A DNA stretch of 38,987 bases from a virus. The stretch covers positions 1 through 38,987 of IMG/VR virus record IMGVR_UViG_3300044712_001434. The stretch is one strand, 5' to 3'. The translations under genes and the position numbers were made by a program. Positions 5,663 through 14,106 of this stretch are shown piece after piece. The notes beneath the pieces were generated by a model that worked only from the letters and a program-made list of their open reading frames with translations, ran no database searches and had not been told where the DNA came from. Positions within the stretch are counted from its first letter, which is position 1. Every line of letters begins with the position of its first letter.

Positions 5663-7275
5663 CACCGGAAGAGGCAGCACTCCTGGCGGAGCGATATCAG
5701 CAAGACCCGGTTGCTCACTTGATGGAGGTTCAGGGTGTCGAGTCACTCGAGGATTATCAGCGCGATAAGATCCTTCTTCCTATCTGGCGTAACGAGCGCG
5801 TCGCTGTGCGGGCATGTCATAACGTCGGGAAGACTTGGACTATCGCCAAGGCTGTTCTGGCCATCGGATCAACCTTCACTCGTTCCAAGATTATCACCAC
5901 CGCACCGACATTCACTCAGGTCGAAAAGCTTCTCTGGAGCGAGATTCGAGCGGGACATCGGCGATCTAAAATTCCACTCGGTGGGCGCATGCTTAACGTG
6001 GAGTGGAAGATCGAAGATGATTGGTTCGCGCTCGGAGTCAGTCCGGATGACGGCTCTGAAAGCTCGGACGGATCTCAAGGTGGCACATCAAGTTTCCAGG
6101 GGTATCACAGCGCTGAGGGTCTCGTCGCAATTGTCTTTGACGAGGCCACGGGGGTAAGCGCAAAGCGGTGGATCCAGGCCGAGGGTATGATGACGCAGCC
6201 GCGAGTGAAGTGGATAGCGATCGGGAACCCGACGTCGCCATCGTCGCCGTTCGCTCAGTGTTTCAAAGATCCGGCTTGGTTCAAGTCGCACATCTCATGC
6301 TTCGATTCGCCGAACCTTAAGGCGAACAACTTCAACAATGTCGATGATATTCGAATCGAGGTTGCCTATCTCCGAACTCTTACTGATGCCGAGATCTTGA
6401 GGCGCCTCAACTCGTATAAGAACGTGAACCCGTATCTGCTTACTGCGAAATGGGTGGTAGCACTTGCGCTCAGGCGTGGCGTCGACTCGGCGGTCTTTAT
6501 TTCGAAAGCGCTTGGCGATTTCCCGGATGAGGATGAACACGTTCTGATTCCTCTCTCAAAGGTCGATGCGGCTCAGCGACGCACGTATGAACCAAAACCA
6601 GAGGATGGCCGATACATCGGCGTTGACGTCGCACGCTACGGAATGGATGAGACGATCATCACACGAATCGAAGGTTGGTCCACAACCGAGCGGCGGGTGA
6701 TTTCGAAGCGCGCGACTACTGAGGTGGTCGGCGAGATCATCGTGATGATCACAGCACTTCCTCGCAGGCAGATCGAGGTTATCGTAATTGACGGCACCGG
6801 CATTGGAGCTGGTGTCGTTGACCAGCTCCGCGAGCGCGTGCGAGACGGCGTTCTACCGCCGCACATTAAGATCGTCGAAGTGAACTTTGGCGAGACGGCG
6901 GATGACGAAGTGGGCCCGAAGGAAGTCGCGGAGAAAAAGCCGTCTGAGCGATACGTGAACCGCAAGGCCCAGATGTTCGATCTTCTCGCAACTGACATCG
7001 GCGAGCTCACGCTGCCCCCGGATACCGTTTATCAAGAAGAACTGCCGGCGATTCAGTACAAGTACGACTCGAAGGGTCGGATGAAGATTGAATCAAAAGA
7101 CGAATTCAAATCAAGAACGGGCCTTGGCTCCCCCGATACGGCGGACTCAACGGCCCTTGCCAATTTCGGTCGGCATGTTACCGCTCGAGTTGGCAGTTTC
7201 ACCGAAGCAATGAAGCTCGCGGCCGAGCGCTCAAGCCCGATCGCGTCTAGCCTTAAATCAGGAGATAAGTGGTGA
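5659..7275 (+). CDS. Terminase large subunit (TerL), 538 aa
   Basis: This is the DNA-packaging motor ATPase and headful nuclease. The Walker A-like loop ACHNVGKT is at residues 52-59. The TAPT coupling motif is at 81-84. Walker B VAIVFDE is at 156-162. The C-terminal RNase H-fold nuclease has its acidic residues in YIGVDVARYG (D323), IEVIVIDGTG (D378) and GSPDTADS (D493/D496). The Gly residues of the A loop vary from the classical form, as in other TerL proteins. GTG start overlapping the upstream stop. The length is normal for the family. Confidence 0.95.
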   Translation: MTPEEAALLAERYQQDPVAHLMEVQGVESLEDYQRDKILLPIWRNERVAVRACHNVGKTWTIAKAVLAIGSTFTRSKIITTAPTFTQVEKLLWSEIRAGHRRSKIPLGGRMLNVEWKIEDDWFALGVSPDDGSESSDGSQGGTSSFQGYHSAEGLVAIVFDEATGVSAKRWIQAEGMMTQPRVKWIAIGNPTSPSSPFAQCFKDPAWFKSHISCFDSPNLKANNFNNVDDIRIEVAYLRTLTDAEILRRLNSYKNVNPYLLTAKWVVALALRRGVDSAVFISKALGDFPDEDEHVLIPLSKVDAAQRRTYEPKPEDGRYIGVDVARYGMDETIITRIEGWSTTERRVISKRATTEVVGEIIVMITALPRRQIEVIVIDGTGIGAGVVDQLRERVRDGVLPPHIKIVEVNFGETADDEVGPKEVAEKKPSERYVNRKAQMFDLLATDIGELTLPPDTVYQEELPAIQYKYDSKGRMKIESKDEFKSRTGLGSPDTADSTALANFGRHVTARVGSFTEAMKLAAERSSPIASSLKSGDKW

Positions 7276-9689
7276 GCACGGAAGCACAACCAATCGGACA
7301 GAGCGAAGCCACAGTTGAAACTCAAGCCAGCACACCGGCGCCGCTGCAGTTCCACGCACAGGGATCGTCAGGTATCAAGTCGAGTTCAGGCATTCCAAGC
7401 GAAGAATACCTTGCGGCACTCACGGGCCGGAAAGCGGCGGACGTCTACGATAAGATGCGCCGGTCTGATTCGAAGATCAAAAAGGTACTCAAGGCGGTGA
7501 AGGACCCGATCAAGGCGGCGAGTTGGGGCATCGAGCCAGCCGGCGATTCGGATCAAGAGAAGCTTCACGCTGAGCTCATCGAGCACATTCTATTCCATGG
7601 CCTCGATGAGGATGCCTCGTTCCAGCAATTCTTGAGCGAAGCGCTCACGGTCTACGACTTCGGTCATGCCGTGTTCGAGGAACTCCATAAGCTCGTAATG
7701 GCGCATCCCAAGTTTGGATCGTACATCGGCCTTCGTCGCCTCGCATGGCGTAGCCCGAGAACGATCGAGGCGTTCAACCTTAAATCGAATGGCGGTCTTG
7801 CGAGCATCAAGCAGGTTGCCGATGGCGACCTCGCGCGCAACGTCGATATCGATGCCAAGAATATCGTTGTGATCACTCTCGATCGAGAGGGTGACAACTA
7901 TGCTGGGGTCTCTGCACTCCGCGCGTGCTATGGCCCGTGGCTGCGAAAACAGACGTATCTGAAACTCATGGCGATCGGGATCGAGAAGTACGCAGTACCG
8001 ACCCCGGTTGGGAAGGTGCCTCAAACATCGGGCCCTGACTTCGAAACGTTCAAGGCGTCTCTAGAGGCGTACACGTCTCACGAAACCAACTACATGACTT
8101 TGCCGAATGGCTGGGATGTTGAGTTCAAGGAAAACAACTTTGATCCGGAAAAGGTGCGCTCGGCAATTGACGGCGAGAACATGGATATCGTTGACGCGTT
8201 CCTCGCAAACTTCCTGGAACTCGGTATGAACGGAAGTGGTGGTGCCTATTCGCTCTCGAACGATCAGAGTGACTTCTTCCTGAGTAGCCTGACTCACGTC
8301 GCGCAGCTCATTTGCGATGCGATCAACCTTAAAGTCATTCCGACGTTGATCAAGAACAACTTCGGCCCGCAGCAGGCCTATCCGAAACTCAAATGCACGG
8401 GCCTCACTGATAAGGCTGGCCAGGAGCTCGCGACGGCAATCAAGGCACTTGTCGACGGTCGAGTGATTGTGCCAGACGATCAGCTCGAGGATAACCTCCG
8501 CGATCGGTTCGCGCTTCCGAAGAGATCCATGGAAGGACGTCGTGAGGCTGTTGTGGCGGCAAGCACCGCTCCAGCGGCTACGGCGCCGACTCCTGTTTCC
8601 ACGGCGGCTGGAACTGGCGAGGTTACAAAGGCGGCCGATACAGCGCTCAACGGAGCCCAAGTCGACTCACTTCTCAGCATCATCCAAAGTGTCGCCGGCG
8701 GAACGCTTCCGCGCGATGCTGCGGTCAATATCATCGCGACTGCATTCAACAGAAGCACTGAAGATGCTGACCGAATGCTTGGGTCGGTTGGACGGGGATT
8801 CAAGTCGGCTGCACCTGCGGCGCAACTATCAGAAGAAAAGATCCAACTTGCGGAGAGAACGGCAAAGAAGTTGATTGCGGATGGGGCTTCATCGCTTGAA
8901 GAGGTTATGCGAAAGAACCTTGGGGAGCTGAGCCGCAGTTTCGTTACGCGTCTCATGCGAGCGGCCACCAAGCTTTCTCCTGATGCTCGGGTGAATGCTG
9001 CTAAGAAGGTCGATATTACGGACACGGCGGCGTACCGCTCCGCTCTTCGTGAGGAGATGGCCAAGATCGCAGCTGCGGCGATAGCGAGCGCGCGCAAGGA
9101 CGTGCCGAAGGCCTCGGGTGTGAAGCTTGCCGGCGAAACGTCCGGAGTACAGTTGAGCGAGTTCGATAAGCTCCCGCCGAATGTGAAGCGAATGATCGAT
9201 GTCCAGAGCGAGCTCATCATCTCAGGCCAAGTCGGGGACCTTAAGAAGAGCGTCCTCCTTCAGTTTACGTCCTCCGTGGCGTCTACTGACAGTGAGGCGA
9301 TACTTGAGGATGATCTGCTTCTCGCTGGTTCGAAAGTGGTAGACGGAGCTGCGGTTGGGACGGGGGCTGGTACGACATCGGCACAGGTCACGAACACTGC
9401 GCGTCTGGACTTCTTCGAAGATCCTGAGGTGTCTGACCAGGTGGAGGCGTTCCAGTTCGTGAACGGCGATCCCGTGTCTCCGATTTGTCAGGACTTGGCT
9501 GGGACGATCTTTTCGAAGGATGACCCGATGGCGTCGCGCTATATGCCGCCACTGCATCACAACTGCAAGAGCTACATCGTGCCGATTCTAAAGGGCGAGC
9601 TCGGCAATAAAGAAGTTGCGAATCTCCGACCGTCAAAGGCTTCCCTCGAGAAGTACATCACTCTCGGAGAGGGTAGACAGAAGTCCTGA
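7269..9689 (+). CDS. DUF935 portal protein fused to a MuF-type minor head domain, 806 aa
   Basis: The N-terminal part (about residues 40-430) is a Mu gp29-like DUF935 portal: VYDKMRRSDSKIKKVLKAVK, and LELGMNGSGGAYSLSNDQSD at about 317-336. A long Ala/Ser-rich helical region follows. The C-terminal part (about 640-785) is an SPP1 gp7/Mu gpF head-morphogenesis domain with EAFQFVNGDPVSPICQDLAG and MPPLHHNCKSYIVPI. In Mu the two are separate genes, so 806 residues is explained by fusion. The portal forms the head vertex through which DNA passes. GTG start (7269 or 7272) overlaps TerL. Confidence 0.9.
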   Translation: MVSTEAQPIGQSEATVETQASTPAPLQFHAQGSSGIKSSSGIPSEEYLAALTGRKAADVYDKMRRSDSKIKKVLKAVKDPIKAASWGIEPAGDSDQEKLHAELIEHILFHGLDEDASFQQFLSEALTVYDFGHAVFEELHKLVMAHPKFGSYIGLRRLAWRSPRTIEAFNLKSNGGLASIKQVADGDLARNVDIDAKNIVVITLDREGDNYAGVSALRACYGPWLRKQTYLKLMAIGIEKYAVPTPVGKVPQTSGPDFETFKASLEAYTSHETNYMTLPNGWDVEFKENNFDPEKVRSAIDGENMDIVDAFLANFLELGMNGSGGAYSLSNDQSDFFLSSLTHVAQLICDAINLKVIPTLIKNNFGPQQAYPKLKCTGLTDKAGQELATAIKALVDGRVIVPDDQLEDNLRDRFALPKRSMEGRREAVVAASTAPAATAPTPVSTAAGTGEVTKAADTALNGAQVDSLLSIIQSVAGGTLPRDAAVNIIATAFNRSTEDADRMLGSVGRGFKSAAPAAQLSEEKIQLAERTAKKLIADGASSLEEVMRKNLGELSRSFVTRLMRAATKLSPDARVNAAKKVDITDTAAYRSALREEMAKIAAAAIASARKDVPKASGVKLAGETSGVQLSEFDKLPPNVKRMIDVQSELIISGQVGDLKKSVLLQFTSSVASTDSEAILEDDLLLAGSKVVDGAAVGTGAGTTSAQVTNTARLDFFEDPEVSDQVEAFQFVNGDPVSPICQDLAGTIFSKDDPMASRYMPPLHHNCKSYIVPILKGELGNKEVANLRPSKASLEKYITLGEGRQKS

Positions 9690-9745
9690 AAGAAAAAATT
9701 TTGGCGCGCTCTTGTTGTCGTCGGTGCGGGTGGCACCGTGTTCTC

Positions 9746-10738
9746 ATGAGCGCAAAGAAACTTCCTTTCGTCGTTAAGCTGAACGAGTCCGGATCGATCA
9801 CGCGCGATTATGAGATCGCGCGCGTTTGCACGATTACCGATCCTCGTTATGGGAAAGTCCCGATCACTAAAGAGACCCTGATTAAGTTCATCGAGAACTT
9901 CGACAAGAACGCTCGCGGCATCGATATCATGATCGACTTCGAACATAAGGTCGACGGCGGAGCTGCTGGCTGGATTAAAAAGCTTTATCTCGGAGAGGAC
10001 GGAGTGACACTTCGTTCCCAAATCGACTGGACACCTAAGGGCGAGGCTGCACTCCAAAACAAGGAGTACGCCTATTTCTCGCCTGATTTCGAATTCAATT
10101 ACGAAGACAACGAAACCGGCGAGAAGTTCGGCCCCGTGCTGAAGGGCGCGGCACTAACGAACAGACCCGTGATTAAGCGCATGGAGCCCGCCGTTGCACT
10201 TTCAGAAGGAGAGACCATGAAGACCGATCTCGAGAAAGCACAAGATGAAGTGAAGCGACTGACCGACGAACTCGCGAAGGTCAACGCTGATCACGTGAAA
10301 CTGTCGGAGCAAGTCGCTGCCGACCAGAAAAAACTCGCCGATCTCGGCATGTCCCCCGAAGACATGAAAAAGCTGATCGACGAACTCCAAGCTAAGATCC
10401 AAGAGCTCGAAGCCTCGAACGCTCAAGCTGCTGCGGACAAACAGATGGCTGAGAAGAAGACGCAGTTCCAAAAGCTTCTGAGCGAAGGCAAAGCTGTTCC
10501 AGCTCAAGAAGAAGCGTTTCTCGCAGGCGATACCGTCAAGTTCGCTGAACTCGCGGGCAACGTGAACCTCAGCGCGAAAGGTCATGGCGGCGGCGGTCCT
10601 GCTCACGTCGACGATCCGGATGCGAAGATCATGGAACTCGCAGAGAAGAAGATGGGCGAGAACAAAAGCTTGTCGCTCTCTGAGGCTATCAGCCAAGTGC
10701 GTAGCGAGAACCAGGATCTCTGGAAGTCTCGCAAGTAA
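9746..10738 (+). CDS. Mu gpI-like prohead protease with C-terminal scaffold, 330 aa
   Basis: The N-terminal domain (1-150) matches Mu-type gpI head maturation proteases: FIENFDKNARGIDIMIDFEH, then GWIKKLYLG, EYAYFSPDFEF and GPVLKGAALTNRPVIK. The C-terminal half (158-260) is a long charged coiled coil (scaffold). ATG 9746 is chosen; the upstream TTG at 9701 would add Cys/Arg-rich sequence unlike the family. It cuts the scaffold and probably capsid parts during head maturation. A second in-frame start at 10217 would release the scaffold alone. Confidence 0.85.
   Translation: MSAKKLPFVVKLNESGSITRDYEIARVCTITDPRYGKVPITKETLIKFIENFDKNARGIDIMIDFEHKVDGGAAGWIKKLYLGEDGVTLRSQIDWTPKGEAALQNKEYAYFSPDFEFNYEDNETGEKFGPVLKGAALTNRPVIKRMEPAVALSEGETMKTDLEKAQDEVKRLTDELAKVNADHVKLSEQVAADQKKLADLGMSPEDMKKLIDELQAKIQELEASNAQAAADKQMAEKKTQFQKLLSEGKAVPAQEEAFLAGDTVKFAELAGNVNLSAKGHGGGGPAHVDDPDAKIMELAEKKMGENKSLSLSEAISQVRSENQDLWKSRK
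10217..10738 (+). CDS. Nested scaffold protein (in-frame start inside protease gene), 173 aa
   Basis: AGAAGGAGAG followed by ACC and an ATG at 10217 is one of the strongest ribosome sites in the head module, yet it lies inside the protease gene and in the same frame. The product would be only the coiled-coil scaffold (MKTDLEKAQDEVKRLTDELA onward). Mu makes its scaffold Z in exactly this way from inside gene I, so nested expression is expected. The sequence supports the start; production is inference. Confidence 0.65.
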   Translation: MKTDLEKAQDEVKRLTDELAKVNADHVKLSEQVAADQKKLADLGMSPEDMKKLIDELQAKIQELEASNAQAAADKQMAEKKTQFQKLLSEGKAVPAQEEAFLAGDTVKFAELAGNVNLSAKGHGGGGPAHVDDPDAKIMELAEKKMGENKSLSLSEAISQVRSENQDLWKSRK

Positions 10739-10765
10739 CCACCGTCATCACGAAAAGGAGAAATC

Positions 10766-11149
10766 ATGGCATCAATCAGCAATCCCAGAATCCAGACCTA
10801 CAAGGCCGGTGGCGCGATCGCCCTCGGTAAAGCTGTCAAGTTTGGCGCCGACGCACAAACAGTTGTCGCTTGCGAAGCAACAACTGACAAGTCGATCGGT
10901 ATCGCGCAGAACCCCGCAACTCAAGCGGGCGATTACGTCGAAGTGGCTCTCCCGGGTGGCGGTGCAAAAGCGCTCTGCCAAGGCGCCATCGCGGCGGGCA
11001 AGCTCCTCACTTCTCACACTGATGGTTCGCTCAAGCCCGTTGCGGCTGCGAACGATCGCGTTGTGGCGATGGCGATGGATTCTGGCGTCGCCAACGACCT
11101 GATCCCGGTCGAGGTCCTGATTTGTCAGGGCACCGCGGTCGAAGCGTAA
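10766..11149 (+). CDS. DUF2190-type capsid decoration/stabilising protein, 127 aa
   Basis: The protein shows the DUF2190 pattern: NPRIQTYKAGGAIALGKAVK, GIAQNPATQAGDYVEVALPG, and ATTDKSIG in between. Such small beta proteins bind the outer surface of Mu-type or HK97-type heads. It is placed between scaffold and major capsid, as usual. AAAGGAG lies eight bases ahead of the ATG. It carries a Cys-containing segment near residue 72, with no other oddity. Confidence 0.85.
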   Translation: MASISNPRIQTYKAGGAIALGKAVKFGADAQTVVACEATTDKSIGIAQNPATQAGDYVEVALPGGGAKALCQGAIAAGKLLTSHTDGSLKPVAAANDRVVAMAMDSGVANDLIPVEVLICQGTAVEA

Positions 11150-11180
11150 ACCTGAAACTAAACAAAATTAGGAGACAAAG

Positions 11181-12119
11181 ATGTCAACTGGAATGAAAGC
11201 ACAAGTCGATAAGCTCCTCAGTGGCGTTCTGATGGCATATAAGCCGGAAGGTTTCATTTGCGAGGAAATCTTTCCTGAGGTGAAACACACGCAGTACAGC
11301 GGAAAGCTCGGGAAGCTCACGAACTCGCATCTTCGCATCCAAAACACCGTCATGGGTGGCAAGGGCGCGGCTCGTCGGATCGACGTTATTACACGATTGA
11401 CAGATTCCTTCGAAATCGAGAGTCACGGCCTCGAGGGTCTCATCACCCCGCGTGACAAGAAGAACTTCGAAGACCCGTTCGATGCAGAGAAGGAAGAGTC
11501 GACAGCACTTGGTCTTGCGATGCAGATCGGCAAAGAGAAGTCGGTTGCGGACACACTGACCGACAACTCGATTATCACGCAAGGCGTGACTCTGACCGGA
11601 GAAGCGCGTTTCAACGATTACGTGAGCTCTGACCCGCTGGCGAAGTTCAACATCGCGTCCCAGACTATTGAGGATGCGATCGGTGTCGCTCCGAACGTCG
11701 CGATCATGAACGCGAAAGTTCGTCGATACCTCCGCCGTCATCCGGCCATCATCGAATTCATTCGTGGCAAGGTGCAGCCTGGTGCTCGCCTGACCGACGC
11801 TGAGCTCGCAGAGGTTATGGATGTCGAGAGAGTCCTTGTTGCTTCTGCCAAGTACAACTCTGCAAAAGAAGGTCAGACCGACGTACTCAAGAATATCTGG
11901 GGCAATCACATTGTCTTTGGTGTGCTTCCTGCGAAAGCGGAAGTCGGTCAAATGTCGGGTGGCTATCAGGTCCGCTTGCAGGGCTCGGCTCCGCGCCAGG
12001 TCCGCAAATGGGCAGTGAACAACCCGCCTGATTCGGATGCGATTCTTTGCACCGACGAGTACGACATGCTGCTCTCCAACGCAGCGGCGTTCTACCTGAT
12101 CAAAGACGCGGTCGGCTGA
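11181..12119 (+). CDS. Major capsid protein, 312 aa
   Basis: The position after DUF2190, the length and the style of sequence fit the Mu/HK97-fold major head proteins: GFICEEIFPEVKHTQYSGKL, LGLAMQIGKEKSVADTLTD, VAIMNAKVRRYLRRHPAIIE and a C-terminal VRKWAVNNPPDSDAILC (each quoted in part). AGGAGA sits six bases ahead of the ATG. A 313-codon open frame on the other strand (11184-12125) is only the antisense shadow. It would form the icosahedral shell. There is no long N-terminal delta domain, which fits the separate or nested scaffold. Confidence 0.85.
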   Translation: MSTGMKAQVDKLLSGVLMAYKPEGFICEEIFPEVKHTQYSGKLGKLTNSHLRIQNTVMGGKGAARRIDVITRLTDSFEIESHGLEGLITPRDKKNFEDPFDAEKEESTALGLAMQIGKEKSVADTLTDNSIITQGVTLTGEARFNDYVSSDPLAKFNIASQTIEDAIGVAPNVAIMNAKVRRYLRRHPAIIEFIRGKVQPGARLTDAELAEVMDVERVLVASAKYNSAKEGQTDVLKNIWGNHIVFGVLPAKAEVGQMSGGYQVRLQGSAPRQVRKWAVNNPPDSDAILCTDEYDMLLSNAAAFYLIKDAVG

Positions 12120-12139
12120 TCTCACAAGCGTTCGACCAT

Positions 12140-12170
12140 GGTCCCAGGGGCATCCTTGGGACCGCTTTTA
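12140..12170 (+). terminator. Hairpin between major capsid and next gene (weak terminator or attenuator)
   Basis: GGTCCCA (12140-12146) pairs exactly with TGGGACC (12157-12163) around a ten-base loop, and GCTTTTA follows. The U-run is short, so it may stop only part of the transcription. This would give more capsid message than downstream message. It lies in the 68-base gap after the capsid stop and before the ribosome site GAGGAG of the next gene. Confidence 0.5.
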
Positions 12171-12187
12171 ACTCGAGGAGAAATCTC

Positions 12188-12862
12188 ATGAGAAATATTC
12201 TTATCGCAATCGCCCTCGTCTTGTTTAGCTTCGCGGTAACAGTGCAAGCTGCACCGATTCAAGTTGAGCGACGAGACATGAAACTCGCCACACAACAGAT
12301 GATCGAAAAACAAACGATCACCAATCCGGTTGCGGCGAGCGCCTCGCGCTTGCTGAACGGAGTGGCAGGCCCTACTTCCGCAGCCGCTGCTTCCATTTCC
12401 AGTTTTGCGGCTCAGCCTGACGTACCCCGAAACCTGACGCTCACTCCCGGCGGCACGACCGCTGATGTGAAGGGCTGCACAGTGGTCGTCAATGGCACGA
12501 ACATCTTCGACCAGGCGATCACTGAGAGTTTCGTTGTGGCTGATAATGCGAGCTCGGCTGTGGTCGGAGCTAAGGCATTCAAGACAGTCACGTCGGTTGT
12601 GTTCCCTGCTAACTGCGAAGAAGACACATTTGCCGCAACATGGTCGCTTGGGGTCGGTGAAAAAATCGGACTTAAGCGCTGCATGGATTACGCCGGACAT
12701 TTCGTTTTCTCGACGGTCGCCGGTGCGTACGAAACAACGCGCGCCACAGTCACGGCTGATGCGGACGAAGTCGAAAAGAACACGGCAGACTTTAACGGAA
12801 CGATGGATGGCTCAAACGACTTTGAGGCGTTCTTCATCCAAAACTTCCGCTGCTTTCCGTGA
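12188..12862 (+). CDS. Virion-module protein with an N-terminal signal peptide, 224 aa
   Basis: The first 21 residues (MRNILIAIALVLFSFAVTVQA) form a clear Sec signal peptide with an Ala-x-Ala cleavage site before APIQVE. The mature part carries DVPRNLTLTPGGTTADV, GTNIFDQAITESFVV and FKTVTSVVFP. This beta-rich repeat style is seen in many uncharacterised phage head-module proteins. It contains five Cys in the mature part, unlike the Cys-poor head proteins around it, which fits an oxidising compartment. GAGGAG is well spaced before the ATG. It could be a secreted or virion surface protein. The contradiction between signal peptide and head location is unresolved. Confidence 0.65.
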   Translation: MRNILIAIALVLFSFAVTVQAAPIQVERRDMKLATQQMIEKQTITNPVAASASRLLNGVAGPTSAAAASISSFAAQPDVPRNLTLTPGGTTADVKGCTVVVNGTNIFDQAITESFVVADNASSAVVGAKAFKTVTSVVFPANCEEDTFAATWSLGVGEKIGLKRCMDYAGHFVFSTVAGAYETTRATVTADADEVEKNTADFNGTMDGSNDFEAFFIQNFRCFP

Positions 12863-12870
12863 GGCCTGAA

Positions 12871-13116
12871 ATGAAGAAATGGGTTGCAACCTGTAATTTC
12901 GACACCGGCAAGGGTGAGATACCAAAGGGAGCTTTGGTCGATCACTCTGAAGAGCTCGAGAAGCTTGGTCTCATCGCTCCCGTCGAAGGGCCTGAGGAAA
13001 TGACCAATGAAGACGCGCAAAAGGCGGTTGATGCTGGTGAAGCATCGGTCCCGCCCGAAGCGATCGTTGGCGTGCCTCATGAACCGAAGAAACACGGCAA
13101 GGGCAAGAAGAAGTAA
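12871..13116 (+). CDS. Small head-module protein, 81 aa
   Basis: ATG 12871 has GAGG seven bases upstream; a GTG at 12859 overlapping the previous stop would add four residues. The N-terminal 40 residues (KKWVATCNFDTGKGEIPKGA) look like a small SH3-like strand domain. An acidic linker and a Lys-rich end (KKHGKGKKK) follow. Similar short proteins lie between capsid and connector genes of Mu-like heads. Role unknown. Confidence 0.6.
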   Translation: MKKWVATCNFDTGKGEIPKGALVDHSEELEKLGLIAPVEGPEEMTNEDAQKAVDAGEASVPPEAIVGVPHEPKKHGKGKKK

Positions 13117-13131
13117 GGAAGGGGCGCGGGT

Positions 13132-13572
13132 ATGGCTTATTGCACGCGTGAAGACGTTCAGGCTGAGTTCAGAGGCCTCGAGATCGAGGCGGGGTCGGTA
13201 ATAACCCCGGCCAAGCTTGATGCGTTTATAAGCCAAGCCTCGCGCGAAATCGATGGCAGGATCGGAGTGCGCTTTATTACCCCAGTTACCTCCGGTGATG
13301 GAGCCCTTGAAATACTCAAGACGATCTGCGTTTGGCTTGTGGCTCCACGAGTCAAGGAAATCCTTGAGGTGAAGACGGCAAGCCCTGACACCAGTCAGGC
13401 GATTCGCGGCGGTAGCACTGCGAAAGATGCCCGGAAGATGCTCGACGACATTGTTGAAGGGAAGCTGCTCCTTGATGGCGCAAGTCCAAGGAACGCAGCG
13501 AATGGCGTTAGCTCTTTCAATGTGAGTAACAACCAGGAGCATCAGTTCAAGCGTAACGAGGATCAGTGGTGA
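13132..13572 (+). CDS. Mu gp36-like head-tail connector (DUF1320), 146 aa
   Basis: MAYCTREDVQAEFRGLEIEA and KLDAFISQASREIDGRIGVR give the DUF1320 N-terminus (begins MxYxTxxDl, then a helix with Ser-Ala and Ile-Asp-x-x-Ile/L). The C-terminal region SFNVSNN then HQFKRNEDQW also fits. Such proteins form the adaptor ring under the portal. It ends three bases before the next ATG, and order with the next genes matches the Mu family (gp36, gpG, gp37). Confidence 0.8.
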   Translation: MAYCTREDVQAEFRGLEIEAGSVITPAKLDAFISQASREIDGRIGVRFITPVTSGDGALEILKTICVWLVAPRVKEILEVKTASPDTSQAIRGGSTAKDARKMLDDIVEGKLLLDGASPRNAANGVSSFNVSNNQEHQFKRNEDQW

Positions 13573-13575
13573 GCC

Positions 13576-14106
13576 ATGATCTCTTACTCGATCGATAACG
13601 ACAGGCGATTCAGAAATGGGCTTGAGCGCGCAAAATCCGCAACGTCGGATCTTCGTGTTCCGTTCACTCTGATCGCAAATGACTTTTATCGATCTCAAAG
13701 AGCTATCTTCAATTTGAAGAGCCCCGGTCAATATCCCGACTTGGCAGCGAGCACGAAGAAGCAGCGTGATCACGACGGTCAGCCGTATTACCCGATTCTG
13801 GTCGGGGTATCCGGCGACTTATTTCGTGCGGCTTCAATGCGCGGAGCGGATGGAAACGTGACACTTATTGGTAAGCAGACGCTCGCCATGGGTGTAGATG
13901 CGCGTGTGATCCCGTACGCCATCTATCACCAATCAGACAAGCCGCGAAAGAAGATCCCACAACGTAAATTTTTGTTCATTGGTCCAGAAGCTAAGCAGTT
14001 CGCAAACAGTGATCAGATGGGTCGCCTCGAACGTTGGCTTAATACGCTCAACAGCTATGTGCTGAAAGTCATGAAGCAGCAGGGCTTTGACACGGGAGAA
14101 GTCTGA
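13576..14106 (+). CDS. Virion morphogenesis (Mu gpG-like) tail completion protein, 176 aa
   Basis: The pattern ATSDLRVPFTLIANDFYRSQ then LKSPGQYPDLAASTKKQRDH fits the phage virion morphogenesis family (an early helix followed by a Pro-rich Lys loop), and PRKKIPQRKFLFIGPEAKQF near residues 125-144 is the usual IPxRxFLg motif. It would join heads to tails or complete tails. The stop overlaps the next gene's start (TGATG). Confidence 0.8.
   Translation: MISYSIDNDRRFRNGLERAKSATSDLRVPFTLIANDFYRSQRAIFNLKSPGQYPDLAASTKKQRDHDGQPYYPILVGVSGDLFRAASMRGADGNVTLIGKQTLAMGVDARVIPYAIYHQSDKPRKKIPQRKFLFIGPEAKQFANSDQMGRLERWLNTLNSYVLKVMKQQGFDTGEV

Noticed and set aside
8061-9220. Long minus-strand frames opposite the portal gene
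   Set aside because: They lack starts with ribosome sites and show low-complexity Ser/Arg/Ala text expected from antisense of the portal's Ala-rich linker.
11184-12125. A 313-codon open frame on the minus strand opposite the major capsid gene
   Set aside because: It mirrors the capsid gene codon for codon in the opposite phase, has Arg/His-rich text without any family pattern and no ribosome site. It is a shadow of biased codon use.
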